Shown one piece after another: positions 10,392 through 20,435 of a DNA stretch of 64,000 nt. Where the stretch lies: positions 3,039,444 to 3,103,443 of the forward strand of contig NC_089863.1 of assembly GCF_036373705.1 (NCBI RefSeq). Reading direction: 5' to 3'. The position numbers and the translations under genes are program-made. A model generated the notes under the pieces. It made no database searches. It had not been told where the DNA came from and worked only from the letters and a program-made list of their open reading frames with translations. The number at the start of each line of letters is the position of its first letter. Position 1 is the first letter of the stretch. Source of the DNA: Amia ocellicauda (lineage: Eukaryota; Chordata; Actinopteri; Amiiformes; Amiidae).

Positions 10392-11361
10392 ATGTGTGAC
10401 CCGCCGGCGGACGGGGAGGCGGAGAGCGAGCCGCCCCTCTCACCTGCCCCGGCCCAGAGTGGGGGAGCACAGGAGGGTGAGGAAGACGAGGATCCCGGGG
10501 GGCAAGAAGCTTCACCCCCAGCTGCCAAACTGCCCCGACTGGGGCTCGAGGAAGGACAGGGTGCTGACCTCCGACCTCCTCCACAGCCCGGCCCCTTCAA
10601 GGATGACCTCGCCCTGACCTCCGCTCTGACCTCTGACCCTACGGTGCCCGACCCATCAGGGGGCGACGTTTCACCCAATGCAGAGGGGACGGGTAAGAGG
10701 GGTTAAAAGGGGGGGTGTCCCTCTCTCTTTCTCTTTATTTGTGTCTCTTATCTATCCATTCATTTTTGTTTATATCTGTATCGGTCTCCTGTCACTCGTT
10801 TACTTTTAGATCTATTTTCTCTGTCTGTCTTTCAGAGACGGCCCAGGGCCAGGACACAGCAGCGACTGAGAGGGAGGGAGAGGTGGAGCAGAACGGACAG
10901 AGCGAAACACCCCAGGATGGAGGAGGGGAGGAGGAGAGAGGGATTGAGGGAGATTACACCCCTCAGGAAGGGCAGCACTAGTAAGCCAGTCTCTTCTGTA
11001 TGTTTATGCATGTATGTGTGTGTGTATTTGTGTTGTAGTTGATTGTGTTTCTCGGGGGGGGTCTGGGCTATATGTATATGTGTATGTTTACTATATAGTA
11101 CTGTAATGTTATCAAGAAACAACATTCACCATTCTCTCTCTCCACCTTATTCACTCGCTCTCTGTATCTGGGTGTGTAATGTTGCGGCCTTGTCTCGTCC
11201 CTGCAGCCTGGGCTTTGATTTCTGCCAGGCCCCCCAGATGCTGACTGGAGCCTGGGCAGAGTACACCAGCGCCCCGGAGAACTACCTCAAAGGCTGCAAA
11301 TGGTGAGGCTGCTGCTCAAAGTGCTGCTGCTGCTGCTGCTATTACTGCTATTTTTGCTTTT

Positions 11362-11406
<45 letters not shown>

Positions 11407-13187
11407 TTTAATGCACCCCCTGCCACCCTGTAGTGTTTATAGTGTATTTCTCCCTCTCTCTCTCTCTCTCTCTCAGGGCCCCTGACGGGACGTGTGTGGT
11501 GTCCAACAGTGCGGACAACGCTCTCAGAGTTTACAACCTGCCGGCCGAGCTGTACAGCCAGGACTGGGACCTGCTGCCGGAGATGGTCAGACACCCGTCC
11601 CTGTGTCCCCCTCTCTGTGTGTTTGTCTGTGTGTCTCTCTCTCTCTCTCTCTCTCTCCCCCTCTCTGTGCTCCCTATCTGTGTGTGTCCCTCTCTCTTTC
11701 TCTCTGTCTCCCTCTCTGTGTGTTTCTCTCTGTGTCTCTCGCTATCTCTCTCATTCTGTCTTTAAATATTTCTGTTTGTTAATTTGCCTTTCAGGTAAAA
11801 TTATGAATACTGATAATTACTGAAAAAAGTGAACTCTCTCTCTCCTCCCCTGTAGAGTCCGGTGCTGCGGATGCTGGAGGGAGACACGGTCTATGATTAC
11901 TGCTGGTACCCCCTCATGAGCTCCATGGACCCGGACACCTGCTTGTGAGAACAGTCTGCCTCTCTCTCTCTGCTCCTCTGTCTCTCTTTCTCTGTCCCTC
12001 TCACCTGTGTGCTCTCCCTCGTCTTCCTCCTCCTGTCTTCCCACTCACAACCTCTTTCCCCTTCCTTCACTCACTCTCTCTTTCTTCTGTTCATCCCTCA
12101 CTTGTACTCTATCTCTCAGACTCTTTATCTGTACCTGAGTCTCTCTCTCTGTAATTGACTCCGTCTCTGCGCTCCCCCTCTCCCAGCTTAGCCAGCAGTA
12201 GCCGGGACAACCCCATTCACATCTGGGATGCCTTCTATGGTGACCTCCGCGCGACCTTCCGCCCCTACAACCACCTGGTCAGTGATGGACAGAATAAACA
12301 TAGTTCATTATAATGAATGTATGTATGTAAGTATGACATCACAGTAACATTTCTCTCTCTCTCTCTCTCAGGACGAGCTGACGGCGGCCCACTCGCTCTG
12401 CTTCACCCCGGACGGCTCTCAGCTGTTCTGCGGCTTCGACAGGGCGGTCCGGGTGTTCGACACGACCCGACCCGGCCGCGACTGCCAGCTGCGGCCCACC
12501 CAGGGTGCGTGAGTGCGTCTGTGTGTCGAACTGGGGATTGTTTCTTGATTTCTTGGATGTTGATGAGGTCACCTAGTAAACAACGCTGGAGAGATTGGAA
12601 TGCTGCAATCTAGGAAGAATGACACAGTAATAAGGGACACTTAATGTAAAGTGTTACCCAAAGTACTTCCTATGTAAAATGTGTTGTAGTGAGTGATGCC
12701 TTTTTGTTTCCTTATTGTAGAAGTAACAGGCTTTTTATTGATCAAGAATTCTGGGTTGGAAAATATAGGTATGACTCTGTAGGGTGTCGTGGTGTGATTA
12801 GTGTTCATTTATGTATCCAGTAGAATGTTGGAATGATGGATTCTAGAATGGAGAACCAGTTTGATGTTGGCTTCCAAACCCCTATTCCTGTAGTATTGAG
12901 GAGTGAGAACTGACGCGGTCAGAGGCTTCTTCTGCATCGAGTGGTTGTGTTTATATTGTTCCGGTGTGTTGTCTATCAGACTGATGCTGATTGGTTGATT
13001 GGTGCAGTTTAATACCATCTAATTGAGAGTGGATGGGTGATGCACTAGGTGTGATATCTGGAGTCTGCAATTTACTATAAAACATCTTGAAAGTGTTATC
13101 AATGGCTTCCGGGGTCTGTATGACATTACACATTGATTATTGATTTATTTGATCCATTTTGGAATTGGAATTGAGTTGGAGACCCTG

Positions 13188-13247
<60 letters not shown>

Positions 13248-14876
13248 CCTCTCCATCTCCCCCATCTCCCATTCTCTCTGTGTCCCTCTTCCCCTGTTCC
13301 TTGTCTCTCCCTCCCTCTCTCCCCAGTGAAAAGGAAGGGTCAGAGTGGCATCGTGTCGTGCCTGGCCTTTAGCCCCTGCCAGCCCCTGTACGCGTGCGGC
13401 TCGTACTCTCGCTCCGTGGGGCTTTACTCCCGGGAGGACGGGGAGCCACTGGCGCTGCTGCTGGGGCACCTGGGGGGCGTGACGCACCTGCGCTTCTCAC
13501 CCGACGGGCTGCGGCTCTACACCGGCGGCCGCAAGGTAACCACTGGGATGGGCTGAGAGAGGGGTCTAGGGGACGGACGGACTGAGAGAGAGGGGAGCTA
13601 GGGGATGGACGGACTGAGAGAGAGGGGAGCTAGGGGACGGACGGACTGAGAGAGAGGGGAGCTAGGGGACGGACGGACTGAGAGAGAGGGGAGCTAGGGG
13701 ACGGACGGACTGAGAGAGAGGGGAGCTAGGGGACGGACGGACTGAGAGAGAGGGGAGCTAGGGGACGGACGGACGGACGGACTGAGAGAGGGGAGCTAGG
13801 GGACGGACGGACGGACGGACTGAGAGAGGGGAGCTAGGGGACGGACGGACGGACGGACTGAGAGAGGGGAGCTAGGGGACGGACGGACGGACGGACTGAG
13901 AGAGAGGGGAGCTAGGGGACGGACGGACGGACGGACGGACGGACTGAGAGAGAGGGGAGCTAGGGGACGGACGGACTGAGAGAGAGGGACTCGAGGGTAC
14001 GGGCAGACTGAGAGAGAGGGACGCGAGGGTACGGACGGACTGAGAGAGAGAGGGACGCGAGGGTACGGGCGGACTGAGAGAGAGAGGGACGCGAGGGTAC
14101 GGGCGGACTGAGAGAGAGAGGGACATGAGGGTACGTGTGGACTGAGAGAGGGACACGAGGGTATGGGCAGACTGAGAGACGGAAGCTGAGGTTGTCTCTG
14201 TCCCTCAGGACCCGGAGATCCGCTGCTGGGACCTGAGGGAGCCGGGCCGGGTTCTGTTCTCAGTGCGCCGCACCGTCGGCACCAACCAGAGGATCTACTT
14301 CGACCTGGACCCGTGAGTCACAGCGCACACTACACACGCTACACACTTACTGCACACTATACACACTACACACGTGTCTGTCTGTGTCTGCAGGTCTGGC
14401 AGGTTTCTGCTCAGCGGAGACACGGAGGGCGTGGTGTCAGTGTGGGACACAGCGGCGCCACCCTCTGGTGACCAGCAGCCGGTCCTGCAGCCGCTGCTCC
14501 AATACCAGGCCCACCGGGACTGCAGCAACGGGCTCAGGTGACTGTCCCTCTCTGTGTCTTTCTCCCTCTCTGTCTCTCTCCCCCTTTTCCTCCCTGTCTC
14601 TCATCTTTCTAGTGGTCACTGAGGAATGAAGACTAACCCTCTCCCTCCCCCTCTCTCAGCGTCCACCCCAGTATGCCCCTGCTGGCCCTGAGCTGCGGGC
14701 AGCGCCAGTTCAGCGAGCTCTCGGACAGCGAGGGGGAGGGTGAGGGCAGCCTGATGATGTCGCCGCTGCCTCCCCGTGAGGAGAACGCCCTCACGCTGTG
14801 GTGGGCCGGACCGCGCGCCGGGGAGGGCGAGGGCGAGGGGGAGGGAGAGAGCAGGAGGGAGATAGAGAGCGTGTGA
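10392..14876 (+). CDS. wrap53: WRAP53 / TCAB1, telomerase Cajal body WD40 protein, 545 aa
   Basis: Model: join(10392..10692, 10836..10980, 11207..11302, 11477..11585, 11856..11944, 12187..12277, 12372..12504, 13327..13535, 14209..14312, 14394..14537, 14660..14876); all phases agree and the sum is 546 codons. The N-terminus (about 1-149) is acidic and proline-rich. A WD40 propeller follows, with recognisable family stretches: [104 protein letters not shown] and VVSVWDT. The length is close to the 548 residues I recall for human. The protein binds the CAB box of scaRNAs and telomerase RNA and delivers them to Cajal bodies and telomeres. The C-terminal tail carries a GEGEGEG run. EFNB3 downstream on the same strand, as in human, supports orthology. 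TP53, the head-to-head neighbour in mammals, is not in the 10 kb upstream. Confidence 0.96.
11361..11404. repeat. (ATT)n microsatellite in a WRAP53 intron
   Basis: A TAT/ATT run directly after a (GCT)n tract (11310-11340) in the 174-bp intron between the third and fourth coding exons. Confidence 0.9.
12505..13326. other. WRAP53 intron with (CT)n tract
   Basis: Ordinary intronic sequence without recognised repeats up to about 13180, then a (CT)n tract at 13192-13244 and pyrimidine-rich sequence leading to the acceptor at 13326. Similar but shorter (CT)n tracts serve as polypyrimidine tracts ahead of several other exons of this gene. Confidence 0.7.
13550..14185. repeat. 32-bp minisatellite in a WRAP53 intron
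   Basis: Tandem units of about 32 bp, GGGGACGGACGGACTGAGAG followed by AGAGGGGAGCTA, with a variable number of GGAC tetramers (two to six) inside the unit. From 13985 the unit changes to AGAGGGACGCGAGGGTACGG, a second subfamily. The array fills nearly all of the 673-bp intron between 13535 and 14209. Confidence 0.95.
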
Positions 14877-15038
14877 GAGGGAGGGAGCTGATGCCGAGAC
14901 TGTTCCCACATGCTCTGGGTGATTGTCTCTCTCTCTCCAGTGATGCATTCTGGGTCATGTGCCAACGAACTGCCAACTCGGACCGTCTTTTCTATTGTTA
15001 ATATGCTGAGGAGTTTTGTTGTTTACTTGTTGCCGGTG

Positions 15039-15044
15039 AATAAA
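15039..15044 (+). terminator. wrap53: Poly(A) signal of WRAP53
   Basis: AATAAA, about 165 bases after the TGA at 14874-14876. A GT-rich tract at 15152-15172 lies downstream. The remainder of 15060-15541 is plain intergenic sequence, AT-rich from 15240, and holds another possible gene start only at its end. Confidence 0.65.
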
Positions 15045-15541
15045 AACACAAACACACAACCGGGCTGAAACGGGCAGCTGGCCCCCGGTGTGCGTCGGAG
15101 CTCCGTGCCTGCACCCGCCTCTGTGAATGTAAAGCTGGGCGACAAAACAGCTGTGTGTGTGCGTGTGTGTTTGCGCAGTTGTCTATTGCTGTTTCACAAG
15201 TGGTTTTATTAAAAGCAGAGTTTTGTAAAAAGTTGTCTTGTCAGTGTGGGGTTTGTGAATGGAGCTCTTGATTGCTTAATTGAACCGTTAATTTAACTAA
15301 TGATTTCCTAAATCAGAGCCTTTTAATTATTTTAAAGAGTATGGGTTTTAAATATAGAATTGTATGGAGAGCTTATTAAAGAACCAACTTTTCGTATAGA
15401 ATTTTAAAAGCAAAAACTAAGCAGATTGTTAATTAAGGTTCAATTAAGTAATTGAGAGCTCGGCTGTGATTATAAGAGTGTTGGTGCGGAGGTGGCGCGA
15501 CTCCGTGCCGTGTGACGTGACGACGGCTCCCCATAGCGGCC

Positions 15542-18309
15542 ATGAGCGGAATCGCACCCACCTGTCCTGTGTTGACTTGTAACCGCAGCAACCGCGGAGC
15601 CGGCTGCAGGGTGCGGGTCGGTTCCTCCGGGCTCGGTTCCTCCGCTATGGCCGCCGGAGCCGCAGCGCACACGGGCCGCGTCAGTCCTGCCGCCGGGGAG
15701 TCGAGCTCCAGCTGCCCGGGGCTGGAGAGGATCATTAACCGCAGCGCGCTGACGACCCAGCGGGCCACACACCGACACATCCTGGGTAAAGAGCCGAGTG
15801 TGATGCGCTGCCCTGCGTGTGTAGTGGACTGGACTGGACTGGACTGCTGCAGAGACACTGACTGGACCGGACTGGACTGGACTGGACTGCTGCAGAGTCA
15901 CTGACTTGACCGGACTGGACTGGACTGGACTGCTGCAGAGTCACTGACTGGACTGGACTGGACTGCTGCAGAGTCACTGACTGGACCGGACTGGACTGGA
16001 CTGGACTGCTGCAGAGTCACTGACTGGACTGGACTGGACTGGACTGGACTGCTGCAGAGACACTGACTGGACCGGACTGGACTGGACTGCTAAAGAGCCA
16101 CTGACTGGACTGGACTGGACTGCTGCAGAGTCACTGACTGGACCGGACTGGACTGGACTGGACTGCTGCAGAGTCACTGACTGGACCGGACTGGACTGGA
16201 CTGGACTGCTGCAGAGACACTGACTGGACCGGACTGGACTGGACTGGACTGCTGCAGAGACACTGACTGGACCGGACTGGACTGGACTGGACTGCTGCAG
16301 AGACACTGACTGGACTGGACTGGACTGGACTAGACTGCTGCAGAGACACTGACTGGACCGGACTGGACTGGACTGCTGCAGAGACACTGACTGGACTGGA
16401 CTGCTGCAGAGTCACTGACTGGACTGGACTGGACTGGATTGCTGCAGAGTCACTGACTGGACTGGACTGGACTGGACTGGACTGCTGCAGAGACACTGAC
16501 TGGACCGGACTGGACTGGACTGCTAAAGAGCCACTGACTGGACTGGACTGGACTGGACTGCTAAAGAGCCACTGACTGGACTGGACTGGACTGGACTGGA
16601 CTGGACTGGACTGCTAAAGAGCCACTGACTGGACTGGACTGGACTGCTGCAGAGACACTGACTGGACTGGACTGCTGCAGAGTCACTGACTGGACTGGAC
16701 TGGACTGGACTGGACTGGACTGCTAAAGAGCCACTGACTGGACTGGACTGGACTGCTGCAGAGACACTGACTGGACTGGACTGCTGCAGAGTCACTGACT
16801 GGACTGGACTGGACTGGACTGGACTGGACTGCTAAAGAGCCACTGACTGGACTGGGCAGGACTGTGTTATTACAATCGCAGCGCAGTGATGGCAGTGTTG
16901 CTGTTGCCTAGCGCTGGGCGAGCGCTGCTGTAAGACGCTGCTGGACAAGAGGGTGTCTCCACGGGAACATCGGCCGCACCTGCCCAGTGAGGAGGAGGAG
17001 GAGGAGGAAGAGGACGTCCCCTGCTGGACAGACAGGGAGTTGCGTGCTGCTCTGAGGAGGGAGGCAGAGGAGAGAGAGAGAGCGCTGCAGGAGCAGAGAG
17101 AGGTACGGCACACTGACTCAGCCACACACTGAGGTACGGCACACTGACTCAGCCACACACTGAGGTACGGCACACTGACTCAGCCACACACTGAGGTACG
17201 GCACACTGACGCTCTGACCCTCCTCAGACCCTGCAGGCGCAGTTCACTGAGGCCCTGGAGAGCCGCGGCCGCCTGGAGGCCGAGGAGAGGCAGGGGCTGC
17301 GGGTGCAGCTGGCGGCCCAGGCGGAGGAGGCTCTGCGCAGGGAGAGGGCCCGGCTGCAGGAGGAGAGTGCGGGGGCACTGCGCAGGGCCGGCGAGGAGCT
17401 GAGCGCCAGGCTGGGGCGAGAGGCGGAGGAGGAGAGAGAGAGAGAGGCGGAGAGGCGGAGAGCTGAGGCCCAGGTGAAGAGAGAGTTAAATCCATCTCTC
17501 TCTCTCTCTCTATCAATGAAATAGACTGACGCACTGATTGATGCATTGACTGACACTGACTGACTCTCTCTCTCAGGCGCAGGTGGCTCAGTGTGTGCAG
17601 GAGGCCGTGTCTCGGGTTCGAGAGCAGTGCCACAAGGAGGCGGAGACGGAGAGAGGGGCGCTGAGGGAGACGCACCGACAGAGAGAGGCCGAGCTGCAGG
17701 CACGGTGAGTCCGACTGGGCCCTGCCGTCCCCACAGCGCTGCTCCGCTGGACCTGTGTGTGTGCCTGCCGTTGGTGCTGTTGATGTTGTGTGTGTCGTGT
17801 TGCAGGATCGAGCAGCTGCAGCAGACAGTGTGCAGAGTGACGGAGGAGCGGGCGCAGCGAGAGCAACAGCTAAAGGTACGGCGACCCTGTTCACCACGGG
17901 GGGTGTGTGTGTGTCCGTTTGTGTATCACAGTGTGTGTGAGTTGTTTTCTTCTCTTCATGGAAGGCGCTGATGAGTGAGTTATAGGGATCTCAACACCTC
18001 CTCTCTCTGTCTCTCTCTCCCCCTTTCTATCTCTCCCTCTCGCTCTCTCTCTCTCAGGAGGTGTGGTCCAGTTTCCGTTCGTTCCTTGATCTCTCCACCT
18101 CCGGCCTCCACTCTGACTTCCTGCTGCCCCGCCCCCGCCTGGGCCCTGAGCCGGGATTGGTCGAGACCGGGGTGCAGACCGACAGCCTTCTGGACACGCC
18201 CATCAATGAGACCACGCCTCCTCGTTGCCCTCCATCCCCTGACTCCGCCCTTTCTGGGGAAATGGACACTAGGACCCTGCACTTTGATCTCCCCGTCAGC
18301 TACTTCTGA
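15542..18309 (+). CDS. Coiled-coil protein resembling the C6orf163 family, six exons, 376 aa
   Basis: Model: join(15542..15785, 16912..17102, 17228..17473, 17577..17704, 17806..17875, 18058..18309); all phases agree and the sum is 377 codons. The N-terminus has clustered cysteines (CPVLTC...GC). The exon 1/2 junction reads THR-HILALGERCCK. Exon 2 has an acidic run (nine residues, about 108). Exons 2 to 5 encode a long Arg/Glu/Gln coiled coil (about 125-293). The last exon has FLDLSTSGLHSDFLLPRPR and ends SYF. From memory, human C6orf163 (about 330 aa, function unknown) has a similar N-terminal cysteine pair, a TH-x-x-IL-x-x-G motif before its coiled coil and a HADFILP motif near its end, hence the call. 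The ATG at 15542 is the first in the frame; a later in-frame ATG at 15647 would drop the cysteines. An RFX X-box in exon 1 hints at a ciliary or testis role. Confidence 0.7.
15579..15592 (+). promoter_or_regulatory. Perfect RFX X-box motif in exon 1 of the coiled-coil gene
   Basis: GTAACC-GC-AGCAAC matches the X-box consensus GTNRCC-N(0-3)-RGYAAC at every position. It lies 37 bases after the proposed start codon, within coding sequence unless translation starts at 15647. RFX factors drive ciliary genes, usually from sites close to the transcription start. Confidence 0.5.
15826..16856. repeat. Minisatellite built of GGACT pentamers, intron 1 of the coiled-coil gene
   Basis: Blocks of (GGACT)2-9 alternate with two spacers, GCTGCAGAGACACTGACT (or GAGTCACTGACT) and GCTAAAGAGCCACTGACT, giving a complex array of about 1.03 kb. 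The spacer types are clustered: the GCTAAAGAGCC form is common only after 16500. The array makes up over 90% of the 1.1 kb intron. Confidence 0.95.
17103..17214 (+). repeat. Fourfold tandem repeat containing the intron 2 splice donor
   Basis: A 31-bp unit beginning GAGGTACGGCACACTGACTC repeats three times plus a partial copy. Each copy carries the donor GAG|GTACGG; the GTs lie at 17103, 17134, 17165 and 17196. The whole intron is 125 bp (17103-17227). Confidence 0.9.
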
Positions 18310-18507
18310 TAGTGAGCTGTAGTCGTATAATCCTAACAGTAACGGGGGACAACCTCTTCTTGCTTTTGCACATATTAAAAGTGCGCTTTACCAAATCAAA
18401 AGTGACTGATTGGTTAATTGGCTGATTGGTTGTTGCTTGATTGGCTGGCCTGTGCTTCATCCCAACAGAAGTCTGCGGAGATGTTGTTAAGGAAAGCACC
18501 TCTCAAC

Positions 18508-18513
18508 AATAAA
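18508..18513 (+). terminator. Poly(A) signal of the coiled-coil gene
   Basis: AATAAA, about 200 bases after the TGA at 18307-18309. The sequence after it (18520-18950) shows no gene or array. Confidence 0.6.
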
Positions 18514-18956
18514 CCTCAAATGCTCTTGCTCGGCTTCCTAATATAGGGCTAAGCCCCGCCCACTGGTTCAGGACGGTGCTGAGCCTTCTGGGATATGTAG
18601 TTGTTTTTCTGTGGCGGCCATTTCTTAAAGGGCCAGACACTTCCTGGTCCACAAGTTGTTAAATATTATTATACAACACTACAGTATATTACACTACACT
18701 GTGTAATGTTGCGGAATACTGGAAAAGACAATTTCTCGTTTTGAATGTGGTCTGTTTTGTAATCCAGTGCAGGTCCAATGCGTGATCAGAGTCTACTGTT
18801 GTTAAGCGATGTAAGCAGCCATGTTTGGAATTGTGTGCCTTGTGTTTGATTTAAATGAATTAATGTTAATAATAACCAGCATGGAATATCCGCATCCTGT
18901 GTGTGCAAATCTCCTTTACTGTTGAGACATCACACACTGTGTTATTTTTCCACACA

Positions 18957-19140
18957 GAGAGTTGTCACAATCTGAACAAACTCCCCAGCGATGTGGTAGA
19001 AGCTGAAAGTTTGGGAACATTTAAAAATAGTCTGGATAGGATCCTTGGATCACTTAGTTATTAATGGACACCAAACGAGCACGATGGGGCGAATGGCCTC
19101 CTCTCGTCTGTAAACTTTCTTATGTTCTTATTATAATACT
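18957..19140 (+). mobile_element. 3' end of a CR1-type LINE
   Basis: The segment translates as LNKLPSDVVEAESLGTFKNS...LDRILGSLSY followed by a stop, which is the C-terminal signature of CR1/L2-group ORF2 proteins. After the stop come GGGGCGAATGGCCTCCTCTC and CTTTCTTATGTTCTTA, the 3' UTR and short-repeat tail typical of these elements in non-teleost fishes. It is an extreme 5' truncation of under 200 bp. Confidence 0.8.
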
Positions 19141-20007
19141 ACAGTATATTGGCCTGCAGTTCCAGATGTTTTCCACACGGTGGCAGTGCAGGGCATGATT
19201 TCGGTGCGGTGAATTTCACCACAACGCAGAAGTGTCTGTGTGTTTGTGTCTGACTGTGCTTGTGTGCATAGAGTCATAGAATCACAAGCAGCAGCCCATA
19301 AATACATACATAAGTACACACACCCTCTTAGAAGTAATGTGTTGAATGTGAAAATGTGAATAGTACTATGGAAACATTTTGTGTTGCTCTAGTCTGCAAC
19401 AACATGTGTGGTAGGGTACCAGTGTAGGGTAACACAACCTAATTGCATGAATTCTCATTATTAAACGCAATCCTCTGCGCAGTGTATGTCAGCCAGTCAC
19501 TCTGCAAAGATCCCCAGACAGTGCGAACTTTCTACACATCGTTGTCCTTCAACATGTATTTTAATAGTTTGTTTTCCATTTGAGTTACTTTTACAATTGT
19601 TAAAAATATATCTCGTATTCGTACGGAAGTTCCCCAGGGCCGTGTGAGAGAGAAAACCCTCAGAGTTTCACAAAGCCTCGGCCCCGGGCTCTTCTGTATG
19701 TATCCTGTATATCAGAGATGCCTGTAACGTGTCAGTTAGAATGAGATCGTTTTCAGAAGAGCTCTAGTGTTGCGTGGGCGAACACTTGTGTTTTTATGAT
19801 TACTACTACTAGTAGTACAGTAGTAGCAGTTTTTGCCCTACAGTAAAATAAGAACAATAAAGTACGACATGGCTGGTGCATAATAATAAATTAAGGTATT
19901 GTGTCCTCAGGGATGTAATTTATAAAGACTGGCACCTCTTTATGCACGTCAGTAACTTACAGACCACAGAGGCGCTGCTGACGAGTAGTTTCCATCGGTG
20001 TGTGTCA

Positions 20008-20040
<33 letters not shown>

Positions 20041-20435
20041 GGGAAGGAGGGCCAGATATAATCAGATGCTGTTCTTTGATTTAAATTTAATTTATTTGTA
20101 CTTCGGTTTCAGACACACTTCACCACTGCACCACTGTAGCCTGTTATTCTAGTGTGTCTTTTTGCACGATACTAACACTGTCTGTGGTCTTGTTGTCCTA
20201 TTGGTGAGAATTTAAAATGACTGGGAGCCTTTCATCAAGAGAAATGCACTCACAAACACCCCATCACCATTTATTGAAGCACTAGGTATGTTTGCTAAGG
20301 TTCCTTAAGGATTTCGAATCACAATGTGAGCAGAAACATTTACATTTACCTTGAGAATGCATCCGTTCCAGCACATCTGGATTACATCCCAAATGCCGTC
20401 AATATAAAACATAAATTGTTAGCTATGTTTGCATA
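19141..20435. other. Intergenic, nothing recognised apart from a (GT)n tract
   Basis: No exon, mobile-element end or array is visible except a (GT)n microsatellite at 19999-20033. Confidence 0.5.
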
